This document shows positions 55,071-62,585 of a stretch of DNA of 64,000 bases, one piece after another. The notes under the pieces are model-generated. The model worked only from the letters and a program-made list of their open reading frames with translations, made no database searches and had not been told where the DNA came from. Positions within the stretch are counted from its first letter, which is position 1; each line of letters starts with the position of its first letter. The translations under genes were made by a program, and so were the position numbers. This DNA is from Armatimonadota bacterium (GTDB taxonomy: Bacteria > Bacillota > Desulfotomaculia > Desulfotomaculales > Nap2-2B): NCBI GenBank assembly GCA_023511535.1, contig JAIMBK010000005.1, forward strand, positions 1 to 64,000. The letters run 5' to 3'.

Positions 55071-55343
55071 ATGGGTGAAGTAAGGTAGCGATTGGGTCTG
55101 GCCCTGCGCGGCCGGCGGGTTGCCGAATGTGCCGACAGACGGAAGGAAGCGGTAGGGGTGACGGAGCCGCTGATCATCGAAATAGAAGGCAGAGATACCC
55201 TGGAAGAAGCGCTGGTGCTGGGGGACGAGGTGATCATCGGCCAAACCGTGTTGGAAAAGCTGGATCTTTTTGTCGATTGCGTGAATCAACGTCTTATTCC
55301 CAACCCTGCCCATCCGGATCAGCCCGTATCGAAAGTAAAATAG
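55071..55343 (+). pseudogene. Second retropepsin-like gene, deleted through its active site
   Basis: ATGGGTGAAGTAAGG then an in-frame TAG is followed directly, in the same frame, by RLGLALRGRRVAECADRRKE and on to VIIGQTVLEKLDLFVDCVNQ, then RLIPNPAHPDQP. The latter is a clear retropepsin-family C-terminal half, distinct in sequence from the 54584 gene. The segment expected to hold the DTGA active site is missing. An internal deletion with a junction stop explains it. A 5' start within the remaining part is possible but would lack the catalytic Asp. Confidence 0.72.
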
Positions 55344-55353
55344 CTTTAAAAAG

Positions 55354-55998
55354 ATGAAACTGCCCGCGAAAGCCGCCATCATCGAAGTCCTGCTCCGGGA
55401 CGGCCTCCAAACGAGGCCCGGCCGGTCCCCCTGCCCCCTCATTCCCAATCTCCGCGGCTACCGCGCCGGCCGGGAAGCGGGCCTTGCGCACCTGAACTTC
55501 GTTTTTTCCACCAGCGAAAAACACAACCTGAACAACGTGAACAAAACCATCCGGGAGTCCCTGACCGAACTCCGCGCCATCGCCGCGCAGGCCGAGCGCG
55601 ACGGGATCGGGCTCCGCATCAGCATCGCCACCGCCTTTGGCTGCCCCCTGGAAGGCGAGGTCCCCCCGGCCAGGGTTTTGGAGTTGATCGGGGAAGTTCT
55701 GGCCTGCCCCGCCATCGAAGAGATCGTTCTGGCCGATACGGCCGGCCTGGGCAGCCCTCCCCAGGTTTTTGAGCTGAAGGAGTTGGAAAACCAGGCCGGC
55801 AGGCCCCTGGTAGGATACCGTAGCGTTTATGTAGATAACAGGTCGCTCCGGATTATATGGAAGGTTACAGAACTGCAGGTAATCGAGGTCGCCATCATAG
55901 CTGGCATAGCCGAACGCGAAGGAATGTTTGCTTATAAACTGGTTTCCAGGCGCAGGGGAGAATTGGAGAAGTTTATCAAGGAACTCGTTAAGCAATAA
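55354..55998 (+). pseudogene. HMG-CoA lyase remnant fused to a RelE-like tail
   Basis: An open frame of 214 codons made of two unrelated parts. Residues 1 to about 150 resemble HMG-CoA lyase: AAIIEVLLRDGLQT at the start, LIPNLRGYRAGREAGLAHLN, FVFSTSEKHNLNNVNKTIRE and SIATAFGCPLEGEVPPARVL, but with strands 1-2 deleted after RDGLQ and the C-terminal metal-binding part missing. From about residue 152, GYRSVYVDNRSLRIIWKVTE and the following helix resemble the C-terminal half of a RelE/ParE toxin. The fusion point is near 55808. Neither part is likely to be functional. No ribosome binding site is clear. Confidence 0.65.
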
Positions 55999-56149
55999 AG
56001 GTATCAAATACGCCTGGACGCCCTGCTGGCGGCGGTCTGCTGAAGAAGGTTAACATTGCCGGAAATTTTGCATTTGACGTAACAACTTAACAAAACCCGA
56101 AATCCGTTATATAATTATTTTAGAAATTTTTGCAAGGGAGCCTTTCGAG

Positions 56150-56230
56150 ATGCAGAGCGCCAAACAAGAAATAATTAATTTGCTTGCCCAGGGGAATGTC
56201 TATGATGTTCTCATAGTCTTGTCTGTATAA
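56150..56230 (+). CDS. Possible 26-residue peptide upstream of the RusA-like gene
   Basis: MQSAKQEIINLLAQGNVYDV and six more residues, starting 8 bases after CAAGGGAG. It resembles the opening of the antitoxin at 56754 (MDTVKKEALKLISELPE) and may be a truncated antitoxin. Its TAA overlaps the ATG of the next frame (TAATG). Confidence 0.35.
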   Translation: MQSAKQEIINLLAQGNVYDVLIVLSV

Positions 56231-56544
56231 TGTTTGATAAGTCTCAAAAGATAGCTTGTGCGATTTATTACTTTCATAGAAAGAAAACAGAGATAGATGC
56301 AGATAATATGGGCAAGTCATTACTTGATGCACTAAAAGGAGTTTTTTTTGAGGATGACTCTCAGGTGATTTGGAGGCTGGCGGTGAGGATTAATGCTCTC
56401 GAAGATTATGTGATTGAAAATAAAGGGATGGACTTAGATAAGTTTGACGAGCTAATCGATTTCATCAGTACCAGAGACCATGTTGTGTACATAGAATTAA
56501 AGAGAGTAGAAAGTCTTTTACTGACTGTAGGCCAGAAATTTTAG
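56230..56544 (+). pseudogene. RusA-like Holliday junction resolvase, N-terminally shortened
   Basis: The central RusA signature is clear: KTEIDADNMGKSLLDALKGV, then FFEDDSQVIWRLAVRI, containing the D-x-DN and DDSQV acidic residues. In RusA proteins this motif lies about 60-75 residues in, but here it is at residue 24, so the N-terminal strand region is missing. 104 residues. The DNA is AT-rich and phage-like in character. It may be a leftover of a prophage or plasmid. Confidence 0.6.
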
Positions 56545-56563
56545 CGCCAGGGAGGTACGGGAG

Positions 56564-56683
56564 ATGAGCATACCTTTAACATTTCCCTTTAAATTTCAAG
56601 TCCTGTTAAATCACCAACTCGAGCTCATTGAATGTGCAAAGATTGAGATAGATGTATCATCTTTTTACAATAATTTTAAATAA
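56564..56683 (+). CDS. Possible small protein, 39 residues
   Basis: ATG follows AGGGAGGTACGGGAG. The frame reads MSIPLTFPFKFQVLLNHQLE, then LIECAKIEIDVSSFYNNFK. It lies in the gap between the RusA-like frame and the next toxin-antitoxin pair. The good ribosome binding site argues for translation; nothing else supports a function. Confidence 0.35.
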   Translation: MSIPLTFPFKFQVLLNHQLELIECAKIEIDVSSFYNNFK

Positions 56684-56687
56684 TTTA

Positions 56688-56696
56688 TGTTATAAT
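56688..56696 (+). promoter_or_regulatory. Extended -10 promoter of the RelE/ParE-type pair
   Basis: TGTTATAAT at 56688-56696, 58 bases before the antitoxin start. Confidence 0.5.
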
Positions 56697-56753
56697 GGTT
56701 GTATCTCCGTAATCGGGAAAGATCTGTCATCTAATTTAAGGAGGTGTTTGCCA

Positions 56754-56933
56754 ATGGATACAGTAAAAAAGGAAGCGTTGAAATTAATATCGGAATTACC
56801 GGAGCAGGTTGGCTGGGATGACATTATATATAAACTTTACGTAAGGAAAAAAATAGCTACCGGTATTAAAGCTGCTGAAGAAGGTCGCGTAATTTCTCAG
56901 GAAGAAGTCAAAAAGAGGTTTTTAGGCCAGTGA
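56754..56933 (+). CDS. Antitoxin of a RelE/ParE-type pair
   Basis: 59 residues: MDTVKKEALKLISELPEQVG, WDDIIYKLYVRKKIATGIKA and AAEEGRVISQEEVKKRFLGQ. The final ISxEEVKKRF pattern is typical of the toxin-binding end of small antitoxins paired with ParE/RelE proteins. AAGGAGG lies 9 bases upstream. It overlaps the toxin GTG by 4 bases. Confidence 0.85.
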   Translation: MDTVKKEALKLISELPEQVGWDDIIYKLYVRKKIATGIKAAEEGRVISQEEVKKRFLGQ

Positions 56934-57238
56934 GAATTGAATGGACAGAGCCTGCAGTTTTGGATTTAGAAAGCATCCAGGAGTATATTAGAAAAGGTTC
57001 GGAGCTATACGCAAATATCTTCATTGAGAAGCTGATTAACGCACTTGACAATTTGAGTAATTTTCCTTTTATGGGTCACAGCGTTCCAGAAGCCAGGAGG
57101 AAAAACATCCGGGAAATTATTTTTCATACTTACCGGATTATTTATCGTGTAGAAAAGGAACGTATTTTAATATTGGCTATTATCCACTGTTCTAGAAATC
57201 TTCGACGAAAGAAACCGAAGCCCTGGGAAATTACTTAA
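56930..57238 (+). CDS. RelE/ParE family toxin
   Basis: 102 residues with the family pattern: MRIEWTEPAVLDLESIQEYI at the start, FPFMGHSVPEARRKNIREII in the middle and YRIIYRVEKERILILAIIHC near the end. ParE types poison gyrase and RelE types cleave mRNA. The two cannot be told apart here. GTG start overlapping the antitoxin stop (GTGA). Low GC. Confidence 0.87.
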   Translation: MRIEWTEPAVLDLESIQEYIRKGSELYANIFIEKLINALDNLSNFPFMGHSVPEARRKNIREIIFHTYRIIYRVEKERILILAIIHCSRNLRRKKPKPWEIT

Positions 57239-57499
57239 GCTAACTTTTTCATTTGCCAATGACAACAAACTTCCTTGGCTTTAGAAAACCCCCTTCGGAA
57301 AAAGGGGGGCCATGTTTGTCCGAATGTGTGGCCACTGCGGAATAGCTAGGGCAGCGGGCCGCTTCCCCTGGCCGAGCACGAAACGGCTTGCGGGAAATCG
57401 AAATCGGCGCCTTCGTTGACCCCCGCCGGGTTCCCCAAATGGCCGGCACCCTCGAGCTCTCTTTATCGTTGCCGCCGAAACCTTTTCTCACTTCGGCAG
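57239..57499. other. Intergenic stretch with a hairpin, no gene
   Basis: CCCCCTT and AAGGGGG around 57288-57308 form a G/C stem after the RelE/ParE gene, possibly its terminator. The rest up to the SigH-like element has open frames on both strands, but none has a start with ribosome binding site or a recognisable motif. Confidence 0.5.
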
Positions 57500-57528
57500 G
57501 CAGGAATTTTGTAAAAGCGTGGAGAAAT
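57500..57528 (+). promoter_or_regulatory. SigH-like promoter, copy 2
   Basis: GCAGGAATTTTGTAAAAGCG then TGGAGAAAT. It is upstream of the O-antigen ligase-type gene by about 100 bases and shares CTTCGGCAGGCAGGAATTTT with 62326-62345. Confidence 0.5.
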
Positions 57529-57628
57529 AAGAAACGTTAATTTTGGTTTCCAGCCGGTGGAAAACGTTGCTGTTGTTTTCTTTACACTGATTTGATGAGC
57601 AGAAATTGACTGGCGAGGGTGGATAAAA

Positions 57629-60256
57629 ATGCCGAAAGCAACGGCCCAGGCAAAGGGAGCGAGGCTGACCAAAATCACAGCTGCGGCCGGGCACGCCGCC
57701 GCGCAAAGGTCCTGGGCGGACCAGGCGGCCTTCTGGGGCGTGGCGCTGCTCCTTTTCTTCCCGCCCTTTTTCCGGGGGCTTTTCTTCGCCACCGAGCAGT
57801 GCCGGGCGCTTGTTCTGGCGGCGGTCCTGTTCTGGCTGGCCTGGTGGGGGAAGCACAGCCGCCGCGATTACGCTTTTCTCTCCCATCCCCTGGACTACTT
57901 TATCCTGGCGCTGCCGCTGGTCTACCTGGCGGCCGCCGCGGGCGCCGTGAACTACGGCCTGGCGGTGGCCGAAATCGTCAAGAACGTCCTCTATTTCCTC
58001 GTTTACTGGCTGGTCGTCCAGCTGGTCCGGGAGGAAGCCGATCTTTCCCGCTTTTTGCACGTCATTTACTTCGCCGCCGTCGGGGTGGCCCTGGCCGGGC
58101 TGGCCACCGCCACGGGCCTCGTGAACATCAAGGACGGCTTTTTGAACGGCCGGATCTACTCCAGCTTCCAGTACCCCAACGCCCTGGCCAGCTACCTGGC
58201 CCTGGCTGCTTTTCTGGGTCTGTGCTTCTGGCAGAAAAACGGGCCGCTTTCCCTGGCCGCCGCCATCACCGACCGGACGCTGCAAAAAGTGCTGCCGGAC
58301 CGGCTGCTCAACCTGCGGCCTTTCGGCTACCTCTACATCCTGGCCGACTTTCTCCTGCTGGCCGTGCTCTTCGGCACTAAATCCCGCGGCGGCCTGCTCA
58401 TTACCGGCGCGGTGTTTGTGCTGTACATCGCCGGCCTGCCCTGGCCAAGGCGCCTGCCGGTGCTGCTGCACGTGCTGCTTGCCGGCGGCCTCGGCTACGT
58501 TTTTATTCACCTGTTTATCAGCAGGGCCGTGGCCAAACAAATGGGGGTAGCCTGGCTCTGGATCGGCGCGGGCCTGGCGGCGGCTATCCTGGCCCAGGCG
58601 GCTTACAACTTTTTCTCTTCCCGCCGCCCGCCGGCCTGGCTGAACGAAAGAAAAAGTGCCGGCCGGGTTTTGGCCGGTCTGCTCGGCTGCTTTGCCGTTG
58701 CCGGCGGGGTGTTCACCGCCTTCCGGCCGGAACTGCTCCAGAAGATAATTTCCTTCAACTACCTGCGCAACGCCTTTGAGCGCACTTACTTCATCAAAGA
58801 CGCCCTGGCCATGCTGAAAACCCGCCCCGTTTTGGGGTGGGGCGGCGGCGGCTGGGAAGAAGCCTACCGCTCCTTCCAGGGTTACCTGTACAACTCCAAC
58901 GAAGTACACAGCTACTACTTCCAGGTGGCCGTAGAAACCGGCGTCCCGGGACTGCTGGTGGTGCTGGGGATCTGGGCGGCCTTCTTCTGGGCGGCGCACC
59001 GGGCCTACCGGGCCGCTTCCGCCGGGGTGGAGCGCAAAACCCTCGTCTGGACGCTCTTTGCCGCCGCCCTGGCCGTGGGCGGCCACGCCGCGATCGACTT
59101 CGACCTCTCCCTTTCCGCCCTGACCATCGCCCTGTGGACGGTCTTTGCCGGGGTGCGGGTGCTGGGGGGATTGCCGGGGGAAACGGTGGAAACCTTAGGG
59201 GCGGCCGGAGGACCCGGCAAGGAGCAAAAGAAAGCGGCCGGCGGGCCGGGGGTGCCTGGCCAAACCGTCACCGCCACCGACCGCACCGCCGGCAGCGGGA
59301 ACCCTGGGAAAAAGGGGAAGCGGGCCGCCGGAAAAGGGTCCGCCACTACCTCGGGCGCCCCGGGTGCCCCGGCCGCGCGCCGGGAAAAAACTTCCGCCGG
59401 CAAACGGCGGGCCGCCCGCCCGCCCGCCCAACCGGTTTTGCTGGCCGTCTACTCCTTCATCACTATCCTGATCCTGTTCCTGGGCATTACGTTCACCGCG
59501 GCCAACGCCTGCGCCCGCAGCGCCTCGGAATCCCTGCAGGCGGGCAAGGTGCAGGAAGGGCTGGCCTACCTGCAGAAAGCCGCTGCGTATGACCCGTTCA
59601 ACGCCGAATACCACGCCAACCTGATGCGCGTTTACCTGGCCGCCGGCAAACCGGAGCCGGCCCTGGCCGAAGCTAAACAGGCCGCGTCCTTAAGCCAATA
59701 CAGCGCCGCCCGGCAGGCGGACCTGGCCTCCGCCCACCTGGCCGCGGGCGACCCCGCCGCTGCCGTGGCCGCCGCCCGCCGCGCCGTAGAGCTGGCTCCC
59801 TACCAGATCGTCTGGTACGAAACGCTGGCCGAGGTCTGCTCCCTGGCCGGGCAAAAGGAACTGGCCGCCGGCAATAAAGAGGCGGCCCGGCAGCACTTAG
59901 AAGAGACCTTGCAAATTCCCGCGCTCATCACAAGCCGCGTGGCCGCCCTGGGGGAAGAAGAAAAGCGCCTGTGGAAAGACGCCCCCATGCTCGCCCCCAC
60001 CCCCCGGGTGCAGCTATCCACCGGCCAGGCGCACTACCTGCTGGGCCAACTCACCGCGGCGGAAAAAGACCTGCAAAGCGCCTCCGCCGCCGCCGGCGAC
60101 CAGCAGCTCAAAGGCGAGGCCCTCGTCTGGCTGTCCCTGGTCAAGGAGAAGCAGGGGAAAAAGCAAGAGGCGCAAGAACTGGTGAAACAGGCTTCCGCTC
60201 TAAACAAAGCCTATGAGAATGCCTTCGAGCAGTTGAAGGCGTTGCCGGTTTTATAA
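57629..60256 (+). CDS. O-antigen ligase/polymerase-type membrane protein with TPR domain
   Basis: An 875-residue protein. About a dozen membrane helices span residues 33-515, with the Wzy_C/O-antigen ligase region including RIYSSFQYPNALASYLALAA, GTKSRGGLLITGAVFVLYIA and WGGGGWEEAYRSFQGYLYNS, followed by EVHSYYFQVAVETG. An Ala/Gly/Lys-rich linker (about 525-600) leads to another helix and a C-terminal TPR-like array (LQAGKVQEGLAYLQKAAAYD, AKQAASLSQYSAARQADLAS, SAAAGDQQLKGEALVWLSLV). It transfers or polymerises surface glycans. The ATG has GCGAGGGTGG upstream. It fits with the glycan ABC exporter downstream. Confidence 0.88.
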   Translation: MPKATAQAKGARLTKITAAAGHAAAQRSWADQAAFWGVALLLFFPPFFRGLFFATEQCRALVLAAVLFWLAWWGKHSRRDYAFLSHPLDYFILALPLVYLAAAAGAVNYGLAVAEIVKNVLYFLVYWLVVQLVREEADLSRFLHVIYFAAVGVALAGLATATGLVNIKDGFLNGRIYSSFQYPNALASYLALAAFLGLCFWQKNGPLSLAAAITDRTLQKVLPDRLLNLRPFGYLYILADFLLLAVLFGTKSRGGLLITGAVFVLYIAGLPWPRRLPVLLHVLLAGGLGYVFIHLFISRAVAKQMGVAWLWIGAGLAAAILAQAAYNFFSSRRPPAWLNERKSAGRVLAGLLGCFAVAGGVFTAFRPELLQKIISFNYLRNAFERTYFIKDALAMLKTRPVLGWGGGGWEEAYRSFQGYLYNSNEVHSYYFQVAVETGVPGLLVVLGIWAAFFWAAHRAYRAASAGVERKTLVWTLFAAALAVGGHAAIDFDLSLSALTIALWTVFAGVRVLGGLPGETVETLGAAGGPGKEQKKAAGGPGVPGQTVTATDRTAGSGNPGKKGKRAAGKGSATTSGAPGAPAARREKTSAGKRRAARPPAQPVLLAVYSFITILILFLGITFTAANACARSASESLQAGKVQEGLAYLQKAAAYDPFNAEYHANLMRVYLAAGKPEPALAEAKQAASLSQYSAARQADLASAHLAAGDPAAAVAAARRAVELAPYQIVWYETLAEVCSLAGQKELAAGNKEAARQHLEETLQIPALITSRVAALGEEEKRLWKDAPMLAPTPRVQLSTGQAHYLLGQLTAAEKDLQSASAAAGDQQLKGEALVWLSLVKEKQGKKQEAQELVKQASALNKAYENAFEQLKALPVL

Positions 60257-60334
60257 GCCCAAAAATAATTCTGGTGGATGGATGATGCAAGAAATTGAAT
60301 ATGTTCTACCTTGCTTTTGCGGAGAGTGAGCTTG

Positions 60335-60640
60335 ATGAGTAAAGAAAAAGAAATGATCGAAAAAAATATTGAATTGAGCACGGAGTTTAGCAGATATTTA
60401 TTTGAACATCCAGAACTGGAAGAAAAGATCCCGGCAGGGGCGGAAATTGTCCTATTGCCTGAGTTTGATGCGGAATTAAGGGATTTTAATTTGCAAATAG
60501 GAAAAAAAATTGAAGCAGAAGGGAATAAAGTAATTTACATAAGAATTGCCAGCTTAAAACCGAAAATATTTTCGCGCCTGGAAGGTGTGAGTTTGACGCT
60601 AACCAGCAGGGAACATGGTGATAAACAGTTGGCGATATGA
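60335..60640 (+). CDS. DUF5647 family protein
   Basis: 101 residues starting MSKEKEMIEKNIELSTEFSR, with YLFEHPELEEKIPAGAEIVL and FDAELRDFNLQIGKKIEAEG, matching the small DUF5647 proteins often found near toxin-antitoxin or mobile genes. The ATG lies about 8 bases after GGAGAG. The last 17 codons (GVSLTLTSREHGDKQLAI) overlap dispersed repeat R, so the true C-terminus may have been altered by it. Function unknown. Confidence 0.75.
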   Translation: MSKEKEMIEKNIELSTEFSRYLFEHPELEEKIPAGAEIVLLPEFDAELRDFNLQIGKKIEAEGNKVIYIRIASLKPKIFSRLEGVSLTLTSREHGDKQLAI

Positions 60641-60680
60641 AGGGTGAAGATACCAGGCCAAAAAATCCTCGATTTTTGAT
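60591..60680 (+). repeat. Dispersed repeat R, copy 2
   Basis: GTTTGACGCTAACCAGCAGG, GAACATGGTGATAAACAGTT and GGCGATATGAAGGGTGAAGA. It matches 62451-62530 nearly base for base and 54411-54470 in its second half. Confidence 0.75.
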
Positions 60681-60699
60681 ATGGACGGAGGGTCCGGGG

Positions 60700-60783
60700 T
60701 TGCGCATTCTCGTCACCGGCGGAGCGGGCTTTATCGGCAGCAATTTGATCAAATACGTTTTAGAAAATACCCCTACCAACTGA
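60700..60783 (+). pseudogene. rfbB: 5' fragment of rfbB (dTDP-glucose 4,6-dehydratase)
   Basis: A TTG start behind GGACGGAGGG encodes 27 residues, MRILVTGGAGFIGSNLIKYV and LENTPTN, then TGA. GGAGFIGSN is the NAD-binding Gly motif of the RmlB/GalE family, and the rest reads like the RfbB N-terminus. The gene is cut where the duplicated segment begins (60793), so most of rfbB is missing. Confidence 0.75.
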
Positions 60784-60792
60784 TTTTACCTC

Positions 60793-61260
60793 CAGGCAGG
60801 AAGGAAAGCCGGGGGTAAATATAAATGGGTGAAATTGGGGTGAGCAGCAAAAGGGCATATTTTACGAAACGGTCAAGATCAGGAACGTAATCGGCGGGGG
60901 CGAACCCCTCGAACTTACGGTAAAGGTAGATACGGGAGCAACCATGTTAGTGCTCCCCGGCTGGGTGCAGAATGAACTAAAATTTCCCGTGATTCGTAAA
61001 CAAGTGGTACGCTGCGCCAACGACGAAGAGACTGCCGGGCGGGAGGTGGTCTACGGGGTGGAGCTGACCGTTGGCGACCGCCCCGGAGTGTTCGAGGCCA
61101 TTATTGAACCCCGGAAAAACTACGGTTTGCTGGGGGCCATCGTCATGGAGGCTCTGGATCTGATCGCCGACCCGCGCTCCCAAAGGCTCTACCCCAATCC
61201 CCGTTCCCCCCACCTTCCCATGGCCGAAGCCGAGTGAGCGGGCGACAATAAATCAGGGAC
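60793..61260 (+). repeat. Duplicated segment, copy 2 (about 470 bases)
   Basis: Almost identical to 54552-55020. Differences include a single-base deletion near 60852 and a few substitutions at the right end. Copy 2 truncates rfbB. Confidence 0.9.
60825..61237 (+). pseudogene. Frameshifted retropepsin-like gene, copy 2
   Basis: Same sequence as the 54584 gene except AGCAAAATGGGCGTATT reads AGCAAAAGGGCATATT, losing one base. The frame from ATG 60825 is therefore broken after about nine codons. The second ATG used as an alternative start in copy 1 is also destroyed. The remaining frame from the internal ATG at 60944 begins just after the catalytic DTGA and would be inactive. Confidence 0.85.
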
Positions 61261-61393
61261 TAAAGGCGATCAAAAGGAGATGATCTTTTTTTCGATATGC
61301 AAGATATAAGGAGATAGAAAAGGATATAATGTCGGAAAGATTGATTTGGAAAAAGAGTAAAATATTTTATAATTTTACTAAGCCGCTATCCTT

Positions 61394-61654
61394 TTGCTGA
61401 TAGCCGTCGCCGTATTCGCCTTTATCGAAAGCCGAAAAGAAGGTACTGGAAAGGGAAGTCAGGCGGCTCCGCGCCCTTCCCTGTTCGCCTCTAAACTGAG
61501 GAAGTTAGCGCTGGCACTCGAAAAAGAAGAGGCGGAAGGGGCAGAGCTTGCTTCCCAGATGGACATCAAAGACTATTACCTGGAGGCCCAGCGGTGGATT
61601 GGCCTGTTTCAAAGGTACGAGAGGTATGCAAAAGACGCGCTGATTACCTTTTAA
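61394..61654 (+). CDS. Unrecognised open frame, probably a remnant
   Basis: 86 codons: a hydrophobic start MLIAVAVFAFIESRKEG, then a charged helical part (LRKLALALEKEEAEGAELAS, YYLEAQRWIGLFQRYERYAK). No ribosome binding site is clear. It ends where the PIN fragment in another frame begins, so it may be part of a broken or fused gene. Confidence 0.3.
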   Translation: MLIAVAVFAFIESRKEGTGKGSQAAPRPSLFASKLRKLALALEKEEAEGAELASQMDIKDYYLEAQRWIGLFQRYERYAKDALITF

Positions 61655-61779
61655 CGTGGAACTGCAAACACCTTGCTCACGGTGAAGTACGCAAAAAATT
61701 AAAACGTTATAACGACGCCGTTGGGCTGGATACTCCGGAAATTGTAACCCCAGATGAACTGATGAGGAGGGATGAGTAG
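61633..61779 (+). pseudogene. C-terminal fragment of a PIN-domain toxin gene
   Basis: RRADYLLTWNCKHLAHGEVR followed by TPEIVTPDELMRRDE is the typical end of one VapC-like PIN family (DYLLTWNCKH, then PxIVTPEEL). The N-terminal two thirds with the first catalytic acids are missing. Its TAG overlaps the GTG of the next gene. Confidence 0.72.
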
Positions 61780-61964
61780 TGGATGATCCAATTGTTAATG
61801 AGGTCAGGAAATTACGTGAAGCCATATTAGAAAAATTCGGAGGAGATTTGAATAAGTTTTTTAAGTATATCCGGGAAGAAGAAAATAAAAATCCTAAAAA
61901 ATTAGCTGCGCGCAGGTTGCTTGTCAGCTACTCTTTAAATGCTTTGATAATTATGCTAGCGTGA
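61779..61964 (+). CDS. Partner protein of the broken PIN toxin
   Basis: 61 residues: MDDPIVNEVRKLREAILEKF, then GGDLNKFFKYIREEENKNPK. Proteins of this MDDPIV/REEI form are found overlapping PIN genes of this type and are presumed antitoxins. GAGGAGGGA precedes the GTG. The C-terminal 15 residues (LLVSYSLNALIIMLA) look unrelated and may come from a rearrangement. Confidence 0.65.
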   Translation: MDDPIVNEVRKLREAILEKFGGDLNKFFKYIREEENKNPKKLAARRLLVSYSLNALIIMLA

Positions 61965-62004
61965 CGACCGCGTCCGGCCCGACGAAAAGCGAGATCCCTG
62001 AATA

Positions 62005-62208
62005 TTGATTTACAGGGTTTTTGCTTTATATAGTGCATTTAGAAATAACTGTTTAACCGTTGCCCTCGATAGGCTTATCACGCACAATATCATCGGGCTG
62101 GACGACTTTACTACGGCCCTCGATTTGGCTCAGTTGCCCCGTGAAGCAACCCTGCTGCGGCAGACTGCTTATGATTTCCTTATCCACCCTGAAGGCAGGA
62201 AACAATAG
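62005..62208 (+). pseudogene. Unrecognised open frame, probable gene remnant
   Basis: 67 codons containing VALDRLITHNIIGLDDFTTA and LDLAQLPREATLLRQTAYDF. The helical style resembles the end of a transposase or other mobile-element protein, but I cannot name it. No ribosome binding site. Confidence 0.3.
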
Positions 62209-62333
62209 AGGAATTCGGCCGGCGGCTGAAGAATTTGCTGAAAAGCCAGTGGTAATCAAACGTAAACGAGGGCCGGCTCCGCCAAAAGGAGCACGGTGGC
62301 TGACATCAATTACCACTTTCTTTACTTCGGCAG
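62209..62333. other. Non-coding stretch
   Basis: A basic, proline-rich reading (VVIKRKRGPAPPKGARWL) continues the remnant character in one frame without a start. Nothing else is seen before the SigH-like element. Confidence 0.4.
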
Positions 62334-62361
62334 GCAGGAATTTTGTAGAAGCGTGGAGAAT
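62334..62361 (+). promoter_or_regulatory. SigH-like promoter, copy 3
   Basis: GCAGGAATTTTGTAGAAGCG then TGGAGAAT, with the same spacing as copy 1. It lies about 225 bases upstream of the ABC exporter genes, with repeat R between. Confidence 0.5.
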
Positions 62362-62450
62362 TAGGAGTGATAAGTTTGTAGATACCGGTCGTCTTTACCT
62401 GCATTATAAAATAAATGGCATTCTGTGGTAAGATATGATCCGGCACACGG

Positions 62451-62530
62451 GTTTGACGCCAACCAGCGGGTAACATGGCGATAAACAGTGAGCGATATGA
62501 AGGGTGAAGATACAGGCAAAAGAAGATTCG
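62451..62530 (+). repeat. Dispersed repeat R, copy 3
   Basis: GTTTGACGCCAACCAGCGGG, TAACATGGCGATAAACAGTG and AGCGATATGAAGGGTGAAGA, matching 60591-60680. It ends about 55 bases before the permease start. Confidence 0.75.
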
Positions 62531-62585
62531 GCGCCTTAAATTAAAATTTAAGAAAGCAGATAAAACATTTGCAAGGTGTTAATCT

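Noticed and set aside
57488-59086. Leftward open frame of 532 codons opposite the O-antigen ligase gene
   Set aside because: Q/G/R-rich shadow of a membrane protein with clear helices on the other strand.
60944-61237. Protease copy 2 as a functional gene from an internal ATG
   Set aside because: This start lies after the catalytic DTGA, and the upstream part is frameshifted.
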